Shown: positions 11,501 to 20,359 of the stretch, in pieces
Numbering within the stretch: position 1 is the stretch's first letter
How the letters are laid out: each line of letters begins with the position of its first letter
DNA from: Eublepharis macularius
Lineage: Eukaryota; Chordata; Lepidosauria; Squamata; Eublepharidae
Direction: 5' to 3'
DNA: 64,000 bases
Assembly: GCF_028583425.1 (NCBI RefSeq)
Contig: NC_072793.1
Span: 171,159,681-171,223,680, forward strand
Made by a program: the position numbers and the translations under genes
Notes under the pieces: generated by a model
What the model saw: only the letters and a program-made list of their open reading frames with translations
The model's database searches: none
What the model was told of the DNA's origin: nothing

Positions 11501-12314
11501 CAAAGAAGCAATTAACGGATACTTTTGACATCTCCCTTTCTGCCCCTTTACCCTTCCTCTCCCCATAATTTCAATTAGGTCTGGACATTTCCTGACTTTC
11601 TTTCCTTTTCTCTTCTAAGAAGTTATATCAGTCAATGTAAAAATAAGCGGTGGGGGGGTGGGATACTGATATATTTGGAAGGAAAAGAAACAGCAGTGGT
11701 AAAGGCCTCGAGGGTTTTGTTTTTTGACAATTACTAGAAGCTGGGCTTCAAGCAAGATGGGTGGGTGAGCTTTTATTATTTATTTCAAGTATTTATTAGC
11801 TGCCTTTTTACCTTATGGCACTCAAGGTGGCTTATAACATAGATACAAATACCTTAAGATACATAAGCACAAACGCTCTCACCTGTCCTTCTTGCTTCTT
11901 GGACTCCGCCTGGCTCAGGAGGAAGCCTTCTGCCAGGGCCACCGCCTGGGAACTGGTCTCTGGCCCACATTCCCTGACCCAGCTCTCCATTTCCGGGGGC
12001 AGGACAGCCAGGAACTGCTCCAGAATCACCAGGTCCAGCATCTCCTTCTTGCTGCGCCTTTCTGGCTTCAGCCACTGGCAGCAAAGATGGTGGAGTCGGC
12101 TGCAAATTTCTCGGGGCCCCTCAGCCTCTTGGTAGTGGAACTGCCTGAATCGCAGGCGCTGCATGTCTGAGTTGGTGGAGTCTTCACCCAGAATCCTTTG
12201 CACAATTCCTTCCCAGCATGACTCACATGTCTCAGTATGGATTTCTTGTTCTCTTGTCTTCACGCCTTGCTTCATGGCAGCATCCAAAAGGACCTCGGGA
12301 TGGCGTCCTACCAT
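7497..12314 (-). CDS. SCAN-KRAB zinc-finger gene 2, complete
   Basis: Exons on the minus strand: 12314-11883 (SCAN, 144 codons from the first in-frame ATG), 11433-11355 and 10407-10325 (linkers, 54 codons together), 10143-10017 (KRAB-A) and 8578-7497 (spacer, fingers and stop). All junctions are GT/AG with matching phases, giving a predicted 600 residues. The domain order is SCAN (about residues 57-140), KRAB-A (about 200-238), an acidic spacer, one degenerate finger and nine canonical C2H2 fingers with TGEKP-type linkers. By family it is a nuclear sequence-specific repressor that recruits TRIM28 and dimerises through SCAN. No break is seen. A KRAB-B exon was looked for between KRAB-A and the fingers and not found. 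The orthologue is not recognised, so no symbol is given. Confidence 0.87.
8850..9055 (-). repeat. tRNA-like SINE (GGCTCAGTGNTAG family), minus copy
   Basis: On the minus strand it reads GGCTCAGTGTCAGATCATTTG, GCATGCAGAAGAGC, then CAGTTAAATGAATCAGGTAAG and ends at GGCAACTTTATGTGTC. It is the same family as the copy at 303-525. Confidence 0.6.
9225..9455 (+). repeat. Second tRNA-like SINE family (GCATAATGGTTGGG)
   Basis: It has TAGCATAATGGTTGGGCTGT, TGCCATGAGCTCAGTTGGTG and GGCACTAATCTGTCCAGAAG, and ends in TATATAAGTATACTGTTGTTG. A close copy at 42955-43160 shares all of these blocks. Confidence 0.6.
9456..10016. other. Intronic AT-rich sequence, nothing recognised
   Basis: The intron of gene 2 between KRAB-A and the finger exon. 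It holds AT-rich sequence with no clear repeat boundary, open frame or motif that I can name. Confidence 0.4.
10017..10143 (-). CDS. KRAB-A box exon, gene 2
   Basis: The 127-bp exon encodes [20 protein letters not shown], then [20 protein letters not shown] and SLG. The EEW, VMMENY and SLG landmarks of the A box are intact. It has the VCF signature of the SCAN-KRAB lineage of this cluster, unlike the VHF/VRF of the plus-strand genes. Confidence 0.9.
10325..10407 (-). CDS. Second linker exon, gene 2
   Basis: The 83-bp exon lies between TTTCCTCCACAG and GTAGGG and reads [20 protein letters not shown] then RASEQLDQ. It has the same length, phase and QLDQ end as its counterpart in gene 1. Confidence 0.75.
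10408..11354. other. Intron of gene 2 with a MITE fragment
   Basis: A fragment beginning GGCTAGGGTTGCCAGTCC at about 10683 belongs to the TAGGGTTGCC MITE family. About 10535-10640 resembles a diverged interspersed repeat also met at 29.37 kb. The rest is unassigned. Confidence 0.4.
11355..11433 (-). CDS. First linker exon, gene 2
   Basis: The 79-bp exon lies between CATTTCTCACAG and GTAAGG and reads [20 protein letters not shown] then RDAAAL. It is entered in phase 0 and left in phase 1, as in the paralogues. Confidence 0.7.
11883..12314 (-). CDS. SCAN domain exon, gene 2
   Basis: The SCAN domain runs from [20 protein letters not shown] through [18 protein letters not shown] and [20 protein letters not shown] to [17 protein letters not shown], and the donor is CAG|GTGAGA. 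The ATG at 12314 (MVGRHPEV) is the first in frame; a downstream MKQGVK is an alternative start. It is close to the gene 1 and gene 4 SCAN exons. Confidence 0.9.
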
Positions 12315-12653
12315 AACTGCTTCTTCAGGCAAAGGTGGCCCAGTTTAGGCTGGGTCCAAAGGGCTGCAAAACGAAAGCACCTTCCTGCATACAACTTCTC
12401 AAATTAGGAGTTGCAATATCAGCAGACAAATCCCAACTAATGTCATACAGAAGAGAGGGAAATGCGGAGTCTCAAACACGAATGGCAGACTTGGGGGTGT
12501 CTTTCACCTGGGACTCACAGACATCAAACCTTTCTACACAGGGGAGGGTCAAGAGTTACTGCATTCTTGTGCCCCTGACAACTCCAGCCCTTCCATTTCT
12601 TCCACTCTATTGTTGGTAGTCTCCAGGTGGGAAGAAAACAGGATGGTTGCAAC

Positions 12654-12921
12654 CAGGGCTTTTTTTCTGGGAAAAGAGGTGGTGGAACTCAGTGGAGGAA
12701 CTCAAGACGGCACAACGCCGTCACTTTGGGTCAGCTGGAACAAGGGGGGAGTTTTTTAAAGTTTAATTCGCCCTCGGTGAAAATGGTTGCCAAAAACACG
12801 CGGAGGGCAATCTAAACTCCCCTCTGTCTAGAGATCAAGGGGTGGGGCCACCAGCCATGTGACCATTTTAAAGAGGTGCCGGAACTCCATTCCACTGCGT
12901 TCCCACTGAAAAAAAGCCCTG
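12654..12921. mobile_element. hAT-type MITE (CAGGGCTTTTTTT family), 268 bp
   Basis: Terminal inverted repeats CAGGGCTTTTTTTC...AAAAAAAGCCCTG are flanked by a perfect 8-bp target duplication GTTGCAAC (12646-12653 and 12922-12929), typical of hAT transposition. The interior has GTGGTGGAACTC and GTTCCCACTG near the ends and no open frame of note, so it is non-autonomous. It lies just upstream of the gene 2 SCAN exon. Confidence 0.85.
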
Positions 12922-13065
12922 GTTGCAACCAATCACAGAAGAAAGAAAATAAACAAAAGCCAATGGTGCAAATGAAGAAATGCATTCATTATGCAACTAA
13001 AATTCCCTTTGTGTCTCACTAGAGAACGACCTTAGGGGAATCAGTTCCTTTATACCTCAATATAA

Positions 13066-13332
13066 GTTTTAAGTTTCCATAATGTTATAAAATTATTGTT
13101 AAATTATCCATATAAAATTATGCTAAAAATTAAATGTACAGTTAATAAAACTTTAAAAGCAACTATTTACAAGAGCAACTAATTAAACAGTTAGAACTTA
13201 CTCCATTCTCATAATTGTAGACAGAACAGAGAGCAGAAGAGAGACAACCATTTAATTGTTAGTATAATTTTATATAGATAATTTAATAATATTTTAATAA
13301 TGTTAAGGGAACTTAAAACTTATATTGATGTA
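13066..13332. mobile_element. AT-rich foldback element
   Basis: The left arm TCAATATAAGTTTTAAGTTTCC and the right arm ending CTTAAAACTTATATTGA are inverted repeats of about 70 bp, with TATAAAATTAT segments also mirrored. It is a MITE-like structure and the target duplication is not clear. Confidence 0.6.
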
Positions 13333-13397
13333 CTATGTTACAGATTTATAGCGCAATGCATAGGGAATTTTTAACTTGGGGAATAAATACTCTTCAT

Positions 13398-13615
13398 TGC
13401 AGCCTCCAGATGGGGCCCGGAGTTCTCCCAGAATTACAACTGATCTCCAAACTACAAAGATCAATTTCCCTGAAGGAAAAGGTCTGCTTTGGAGAGCGGG
13501 CTTGATGGCATCACACCTCTACAGACCCCTCTCCCTCTTCACAACTCCCCTCTCTCCAGGCTCTCACCCCAAATCTCCAGGAATTTATTGCCCTGGAGTT
13601 GGCAATCATATCTCT
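13398..13615. mobile_element. TAGGGTTGCC-family MITE, diverged copy
   Basis: GTTCTCCCAGAATTACAACTG, ATCTCCAAACTACAAAGATC and CCAAATCTCCAGGAATTTAT follow the body of the family in reverse orientation relative to 30802-31026. The termini are eroded. Confidence 0.5.
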
Positions 13616-14106
13616 GCCTTTCCTTGACAAACCGCCCCCCCATACTTTCCCCTCCGCAGAGACCCCCACCTCCACACTGGCCACTCTGTGCATGCCAAGA
13701 AGCTTCAAACCAGTTGCTTTGAAAAGGCACTGCCTTGAATGCTCTCTGCGGGAATCTTCTGTGGTAGAAGAGCAAGATCTGGATCCAGTAGCACCTTCGA
13801 GACCAACTAGATTTCCAGGGTATGAGCTTTTCAGAGTCAGAGCTCTGATCCAGATCTTGCTCTTCCCTGAATGGGAGTCTGGAAGAGCCAGGACTTCCCC
13901 CATAATGCAGCTGCTGCCCAGTCCCACTCACTATGGTGTGTGTGTGGGGGGTGTTCTTTCTCCAGCCCCTCAACTAATCCCTGAATCCCTCCTCCCCATT
14001 CACTGGCTCCCCCCCCCCATTTCCTGCCTTGCTTTTCCACCTCAGTCCCCCCCCCCCCCATTGCAGCCCTGAGAAGCCCCATCAGCCAAATGCACAGGCA
14101 CCTCAC

Positions 14107-14215
14107 CAGACCCTGGAGGGGGAAACCAACGACCCCTTTCCCTCCTCTTGGAGGGGGCGTTGGCACTGAGCAGGAAGAAGCCTCTCTAGCCCTCGAGACT
14201 CACTCAGCTTAAACC
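14107..14215 (-). promoter_or_regulatory. Putative non-coding first exon and promoter, gene 2
   Basis: A TCTG|GTGAGG donor at 14107 and AGCAGGAAGAAGCCTCTCTAG correspond to the conserved block upstream of genes 1, 3 and 4. The neighbouring sequence CTGAGAAGCCCCATCAGCCA is shared almost exactly with the gene 1 region at 4537-4556, so a duplicated promoter segment is clear. The start site itself is inferred. Confidence 0.5.
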
Positions 14216-14529
14216 CTTAGATGGACTGGAGGCAAAGAGGATGGAAGAGAGGGGTAGCCAAAACAAAGCAGAAGTTCACTAGCGCCTTGGAACAAACAGT
14301 ATTTATTCCAACCTGTTCTTCTTTGAAGTGCCACTGGATTTCTGTTGTGCAACAGACATAGCCAAGCCTCAAAGACGATGGCATCATGAACTAGCGCTTG
14401 ATTTTTTTAGAGCAAGATTCCGGTCCTGTAGCAGCTTAGAAACCTACCAGATTTCCAGGATATGAGCTTTTGAGAGTCAGAGTTCCCTTCATCAGACTTG
14501 AGGAGTGGATTTTTAATTTTTAAGTATTA

Positions 14530-14532
<3 letters not shown>

Positions 14533-14569
<37 letters not shown>

Positions 14570-14570
14570 C
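14533..14570. repeat. (GAT)n microsatellite
   Basis: About 12 uninterrupted GAT/ATG triplets. Confidence 0.9.
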
Positions 14571-15034
14571 CATTAGGGAGTATTGTGCATATCAAGTATG
14601 CTTTTGAATGCTGAACAACAATGTCACAATCTATGCTTCTTACATTTTTTTTTTAAATACACAGTTCACATTTTTTTCTTTTTATTCTGCTGACTGAGAA
14701 TCCACTTCATGCATTGGATAAAGTGGGATCTAGTTCACAAAAATGAGTGCTTCAATAAATCTTTTAAGGCATGATAAGAATCTTTTTTTATTAAAATACA
14801 TTAATTGCAATCTTACTGTCAAGTGTTGTTCTCTTTTTTAGAAAACTCTTTTTTTGGTAAAATATATTAAAGTGTTGTTCTCTTAGTGTTCAGTAACATT
14901 TTCTTCCTTGGATTAGGAGAGAGAATTTCTTCAAACTCTGTTTTGCTCTAGAGCTGAAATGGAAGTGGATGAGGTTATCTTGCAATGTTTTTCAATCATT
15001 CTTCCTTTTCAGAGATCTCCGGAACTGGCCCAAA
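14571..15034. other. Spacer without recognised feature
   Basis: AT-rich intergenic sequence between genes 2 and 3. No exon, promoter block or classifiable repeat was recognised. Confidence 0.4.
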
Positions 15035-15375
15035 TTCTTCTACCCTGCCTTTCTCCCCAGTAAAAAAGAGCAAGAGTCCAGTAGCACTTGTAAGACTAAC
15101 AACATTTCTGGTAGAGTATGAGCTTTCAGGAGCCACAGCTCACTTCTTCATAAACACCTGAAGAAGTGAGCTGTGGCTCCCAAAAGCTCATACCCTACCA
15201 CAAATTTTGTTAGTCTTATAGGCGCTACTGGACTCTTGCTCTTTTCTGCTGCTCCAGACAGACTAACATGTCTATCCATCATTCGCCTTTCTTCTATTTT
15301 ACTTTAACAACCCTGTGAGGTAGGTTAGGCTGAACAGTGCATGAGTGGCTCAAGGTCCCCCAGCAAGATTGAATG
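15035..15375 (-). repeat. tRNA-derived SINE split by a palindromic insertion
   Basis: SINE tail sequence (TTCTACCCTGCCTTTCTCCC) stops at about 15060 and the SINE resumes at about 15283 (CGCCTTTCTTCT, then AACAACCCTGTGAGGTAGG). The foldback at 15063-15246 sits between, so it inserted into the SINE. Confidence 0.6.
15063..15246. mobile_element. Foldback repeat with hammerhead-like layout
   Basis: The inverted arms AAGAGCAAGAGTCCAGTAGC...GCTACTGGACTCTTGCTCTT enclose TATGAGCTTTC and GAAGTGAGCTGTGGCTCC. The right arm shows CTGAAGA (15158-15164) followed by a potential stem (GTGAGC/GCTC) and AAAGCTC. This is the order of a type I hammerhead ribozyme with a tiny helix III, but the core is altered here. 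It is probably related to Penelope-type terminal repeats; that link is inference. Confidence 0.55.
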
Positions 15376-16199
15376 GATTTATTTTGCAATAATTTTACAG
15401 AAAGATTTTGCTATCTGTTCAAGAATTTGCATGTCTTGTGAACAGTTTTTCCTTTTTTTTAAACGATGGATTGAACCATACCAAGGAATTTAAATGACGA
15501 CATTTTTAAAAATCACTACCTGTTTTGGTATCTTTTTCTCAGGAGAAAGAAATTGTTGCTCTGAGTAAAGTCAATTTGGTAATTTGAATGTTAAGTGCCA
15601 GAATTTAAACAAAAGATCCCTGATATTTCAGTATTTTCAAATATTCCCATTCCAGCCTCCTGGACTGGCAGTTAGTATTTGGCAGTTGGCATGTGCAATG
15701 TTCCTGAAGATGCCCCCACAAAATTTCCAAGTATCTGGCTTACATTTGTAGCAATAAATAAGGAAATATAAATTGAGAGTCCATGTATTATATCAGTTGC
15801 TTTCATAATACATTCACTGGCTTAACTAAACCGCTCGCCTCAGTTTTAATCCAATCTGTTTAGATCTCCCAGAATCTCCTATGAGTTTATCAAAATTTGT
15901 CTGATTTGTCTGGAGGGTCACTTTAGTCTAAACCCATGGAAATCATTAGTATTAGACGAGAGTACCTCTGTCCATTCCAGGGTTAGGCATCTCACTGAGG
16001 TTATGTGTTATTAAACTCTCAGAGGATTTTAAAATGACTTTTTTCCCATTTGAAGATCAACTTCTAGAAGAATCCTTTTGCATCGGTGTTACGCATACCT
16101 CACAATTTGTCTTGTTCTATATCCTGATGACTTATTGAATAAATCAGTAACTTTTAATACATTAGAAATTGAATTTTCTGGGTGGGAAAGAACAGAAAA
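15376..16199. other. Spacer without recognised feature
   Basis: AT-rich intergenic sequence in which I see no conserved exon, no clear repeat ends and no open frame worth reporting. Confidence 0.35.
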
Positions 16200-16420
16200 G
16201 GCCTTGGCAGTGGAGAGTGCCATCAAGTCATAGCTGACTTATGGTGACCCCCCCCCCCAAGTGGGGTTTTCAAGGCAAGAGACTAACAAAGGTGGTTTTG
16301 CCTTTGCCTACCTCTGCAACCCTGGTCTTTACTAGAGGTTTCCCATCCAATTACTAACCAAGGCTGACCCTGCTTAGCTTCCAAAATCTGATGAGATTAG
16401 GTTTGCCTGGGCTATCCAGG
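16200..16420 (-). repeat. 5S rRNA-derived SINE, minus copy
   Basis: The plus-strand text GTTTTCAAGGCAAGAGACTAAC, CTTAGCTTCCAAAATCTGATG and AGATTAGGTTTGCCTGGGC is the reverse of the 5S SINE at 6120-6300. Confidence 0.7.
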
Positions 16421-16629
16421 TCAGGGCTGGAAAGGTCTTGTCTCCATGTAAATGTATTGGAGTTTTTCTCCCTCTTGAGGTGCTATCATCAGAGTAACAG
16501 ATAGGAGGAGATCCCGTCTTGTACATTGATACAAGGCAAATGAGGTTGAATAGTATCTACTGGGGAAGACACTAGATGCTGGATTCTTTACAAAACTGGC
16601 AATCCAGTCAAGAAAGTATTCATTCATTT

Positions 16630-17555
16630 ATTAAAATAGTTTCCTTCTCCCTTTCCTTGTGGCTCAAGATGGCTTACAAATCACAATGAAAAGCATCACG
16701 GTTTCAAACATACAAAACAAAACCTTCGAAAACCCTCCTTCCCCCAAAAGATATCTGCAGTCTATACAACGTGAGAAGCTTCAGCAAAAAAAAAAAATGG
16801 CCCTGCAACACCTGAAAATTTCTAAAAATAGTGCCCTCCTTCACCTCCTCTGGGAGACTGTTGCACAAAGTGGGAGGTACAAAGGAGAAGGAGCAGGCTT
16901 TGGTTGATGCCAAGTGGGCAACTTAAGTAGGGGAACAGCCAGCAGGTAGCAACCTGAGGACCACTGTTGGCACATGTAGGAGATGGTGTTTCAGACATGA
17001 GGGCGCTAGGCCATAAAGGGCTTTAAAAGTCATAATCCCTTGAATTGAACTTGGAAACAAACTGGAAGTCAACATAGCTGCTTTAAAATAGACAAGATAG
17101 GCCTTTTACAATACTCGGGCTGCTGCATTCTGGACCAGCTGCAGTTACTAGATGGTCTTCAAGGGCAGCCCAATGCAGAATGTGTTACAGTAGTCAAACT
17201 GCGAGGTTATGAAAGCATGGATCAGCATGGCCAGATCAGTGGAGTCTAAGGCCGTTTCCACACGGCTTACCTGAAGCCGGGCCATGCCGCAACGTTGTGG
17301 ATCGTGCTGGGGAAAACGCGAAATATCGCGTTTTCTCGTGCGAGTTTTGTGCGACGTCGCGCAAAACTCAAGTGAGAAAATGCGATATTTCGCGTTTTCC
17401 CCGGCACGATCCACAACGTTGCGGCATGGCCTGGCTTCAGGTAAGCCGTGTGGAAACAGCCTAAGAAAGGAGAGAGTTGGTGAACCAGAGGCAAATGGTA
17501 GAAAGTGCTCTTAGCTACAGTGGTAAACTGTTTTTCAAACAGCAAGTACTGCAAA
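16630..17555. repeat. LINE 3'-region repeat (CR1-like), interrupted
   Basis: It starts GTGGCTCAAGATGGCTTACAAA and includes GGCCATAAAGGGCTTTAAAAGT, CTGCATTCTGGACCAGCTGC and GGCAGCCCAATGCAGAATG. The foldback element at 17250-17461 splits it. The same repeat family recurs at 37.1, 48.0 and 62.4 kb. The CR1 label is from general resemblance to reptilian LINE tails. Confidence 0.5.
17250..17461. mobile_element. Foldback palindrome element, copy 1
   Basis: This is a 212-bp nearly perfect palindrome with ends GGCCGTTTCCACACGGCTTA and its inverse. The core is GGGGAAAACGCGAAATATCG with its mirror, and the centre reads GTGCGACGTCGCGC. A 3-bp direct repeat TAA flanks it (17247-17249, 17462-17464). It has no coding capacity. 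It is a short non-autonomous DNA element or a stand-alone hairpin repeat; the superfamily is not settled. Confidence 0.8.
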
Positions 17556-17622
17556 TGTAATAGAAGTTCTGTGCCTCTCCCTTTCCCCCAGAATTCCAGT
17601 CTTCATGCGCTGTACCATCAAC

Positions 17623-17869
17623 CAGTGATTCCCAACATGGTGCCTGCTGATAGGTTCTTCTGGCACCCATTACTTTCTGCTCAAACCCAAAGAGCCATAT
17701 ATGGCTTTCCTCCACACCTCATTGGAGCAGGAGGTGCTTCAGAAGTCTTCCGTTATCACCTTTTGTGACTGGCGCTCTCCTCCCACGGTGACCGTTCTGG
17801 AGAGATGCTAACTAACCCTTCTCAAAATCCCAAAAGCGCCCACAGGCTCAACAAGTGTGGAGACCCCTG
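17623..17869 (-). mobile_element. hAT-type MITE (CAGGGGTCTCCA family)
   Basis: On the minus strand the copy starts CAGGGGTCTCCACACTTG and ends TGTTGGGAATCACTG, an imperfect inverted-repeat pair typical of a widespread hAT short element. The flanking duplication is no longer visible. Confidence 0.5.
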
Positions 17870-18820
17870 CTCTATACCATAGTAAAATAAATGGATAATG
17901 TGGAGTATGTGTTTCTATAAATGTATGTTTACATATCTCTATACCTATTTTTAAAAAGTGTGTAACCACACAAAGGGAAACAAAACCCTACAATTAACAA
18001 ACAATGAAAAATGAATGAAAAATCTAAATGTAACTGAATCCAATGACTATTTGCAAGAAAACATAAACATAGAAAATACATGAGATCTGGTAAGCAACAT
18101 AAAAAGACAGTACTACCACACCAAGTATACATGGCTGATGAGAAAAAATAGTCTTCTTCATTCATTTTTCAGGTCTTTAAGGCATGCCTTTTGCCTTGCT
18201 TATATATATACATCTCAGGTGTTACAGATCCTGAAGCATTGCCAAGAACAGAGCATGCTCAACACGTTTGCCCTCCTTGGCTTGTAGAAACAGGAAGTGC
18301 AACAAAAAAACTATGGAAAGAGTTTAGATGAATCTACTGCAATAGTTAATGGGCATATAGTGTAAGTAAGTAAGTATGGCAGCACAGAGCATACAGCTTA
18401 GACTCAGAATAGTTTTGATTTTGCTCATTGGTGGTCTTGATTAATTATCCCGTTTTTCTTATTAAATACACTTTCAGCAAAGGGGGGAAATATTCAAAAC
18501 CAAGCTACGCAGTTAACGCACTGCCTGCATCTCTGGGCTTTTGTCCATCCCCATCCTGTGGGAATTTTATTTCTGATTCTGGAAATGTGGTTGGCTTTAG
18601 AAGGTGTGGAAGAATTCTTGCATGGCTCCATCTCTATACAATTCACTGCTTTGGGGGCTACAGCAAAACATTCCCACTGACCCAGAATGTCCCAGCAGGA
18701 CTAGAAAACAAGATTGCTCCAGCAAGATTTGCAGAATATGCTTTCAAACAGATCAACATGGCTACTCATCTGAAAGTATCTTCTAGAAGTATCTTCTAGA
18801 AGATAAAGATGTCTGACAAA
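17870..18820. other. Spacer without recognised feature
   Basis: AT-rich sequence with several chance open frames on both strands. None has a domain, homologue or splice context that I recognise. Confidence 0.35.
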
Positions 18821-18912
18821 AAAGATATCTGATGAAGGGAGCTCTGACTCTTGAAAGCTCATACCCTGGGAATCTAGTTGGCCTTTAAGATGCTACTGGA
18901 CCTGGATCTATC
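18821..18912 (+). repeat. Repeat fragment with canonical-looking hammerhead core
   Basis: CTGATGA (18829-18835), a short imperfect stem, GAAA (18853-18856) and CTC (18858-18860) occur in hammerhead order. They are followed by CATACCCTGGGAATCTAGTTGG and GATGCTACTGGACC, which recur at 13.8, 14.45 and 33.1 kb. Whether the motif can fold actively is unknown; stem II has only about four pairs, two of them G-U. Confidence 0.4.
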
Positions 18913-19032
18913 TTCTAGAAAATTCACTTACAGTGCAATCCTAGGCAGTTACTGCAGTCTAAACTTAGTAAAATTAATAGTCTTAGACTGGAATAACTAC
19001 ATAGAACTGCACAGTTAGTGTCTTCTGTCAGG

Positions 19033-19125
19033 AAGGGACTGTGGTTTGGTGGTAGGGCACAAACTTTGTATGCAAAAAGACCATGACTCAGGTAACAGAT
19101 TCCTTGGTGTCTCCAGTTAAAAGAT
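19033..19125 (+). repeat. tRNA-like SINE fragment (GGTTTGGTGGTAG)
   Basis: A 5' fragment with the tRNA-like head and GGTGTCTCCAGTTAAAAGAT. Confidence 0.5.
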
Positions 19126-19322
19126 AAACATACATGTTGAGGAACAAATTGTGGTTTCTCAACAACAATTTGGTTAAGGTTTGGTTCTCAAGGTCAGAAA
19201 AACTCTTTAATCTGTGTTCCACCTAAACTACATTCCATGCGCTGAGCATTTCTAGGATTCTTCCATATGAGTAATGAGAAGATAGCCTTTTCCCTATGGC
19301 CAGTCTTTGTTCCCCACACCAA

Positions 19323-20359
19323 TCATTCAAATAGATCCTCCCCTGCGTGAACTTGCGGGTGCTTCGTAAGAGTCGAACTATCAGAAAATTGCAAGCCGAA
19401 GTCTGGGCACTTGTAGATTTTCTCCCCTGTGTGGATCCTCTTATGTCGTGTCAGTGCTGAATTCTTAACAAAACCCTTTCCACATTCAGAGCATTTAAAG
19501 GGCTTCTCGCCAGTGTGGATTCTCTGATGCGTCGTTAGAGTTGTGCTGCGGGTGAAGATCTTGCCACACTCGAAGCATTCATAGGGATTCTTCCCTGTAT
19601 GCATTATTTCGTGGGCAGTAATATACACTTTCTGGCTGAAACGCATCCCACAGATGGAGCACTGATACGGTTTCTCCCCTGTGTGGATTCTTTGGTGGGA
19701 TAGAAGCTTGTGGTTCCAAAGGAAGCTTTTCCCACACTCCAAGCATTTGTATGGTTTCTCCCCAGAGTGGATTGTTCGATGGGAGGCGAGGTATGACCTC
19801 TGGCTGAAACTCTTTCCACACTCTGGGCATTTATATGGCTTGTCCCCCGTGTGGATTCTCAGGTGGGATGTGAGATCTGTTCTGTCTCTGAAACTCTTCC
19901 CACACTGTAAGCATTTGTATGGCTTCTCTCCTGTGTGGATCCCTTGATGCCTGATAAGTTTATCTCTCCGGCTGAAGCTCTTCCCACACTCCAGGCAAGC
20001 ATAAGGCTTTTCTCCTGTGTGGATCCCTTGATGCCTGATCAGTTTTTCTCTTCGACTGAAACTCTTCCCACACTCTGAGCATTTGAACAGCTTTTCCTCT
20101 GTATGGATTCTCCAGTGAGCACGAAGGCCCACTTTACAGCTGAAGCGTTCACCACATAGAAGGCACTCACTCCTGTCCTCTTCGTTCTCAACTTTGTCTT
20201 GAACTAAAATTTCACAGGTATCACCACTCTGCGGAGTGGGGGATGTGTTCTGCTTTCCTGTTTCCACCTTCATGCTCTTCTCTTCCCCCTCCTGACTACA
20301 GGCACTTCCCCCTGACCTTCCGGGCAATTCGCTTTTCATCTTGTTCTCACAGCCATCAC
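19323..20359 (-). CDS. Zinc-finger exon, gene 3 (9 canonical fingers plus 1 degenerate)
   Basis: The acceptor TTATTCTGTCAG is followed by [14 protein letters not shown]. The lead finger, degenerate in genes 2, 4 and E, is complete here (ECLLCGERF...HWRIH). Fingers 2 and 3 are near duplicates (SRREKLIRH and SRRDKLIRH). The last finger, KCPDFGLQF, lacks its second cysteine. The tail after it is only 8 residues (AGEDLFE end). Confidence 0.92.

Noticed and set aside
19579-19947. Open frames overlapping the gene 3 fingers in other frames
   Set aside because: Shadows of the conserved TGEKPY linker sequence, which stays open in several frames.
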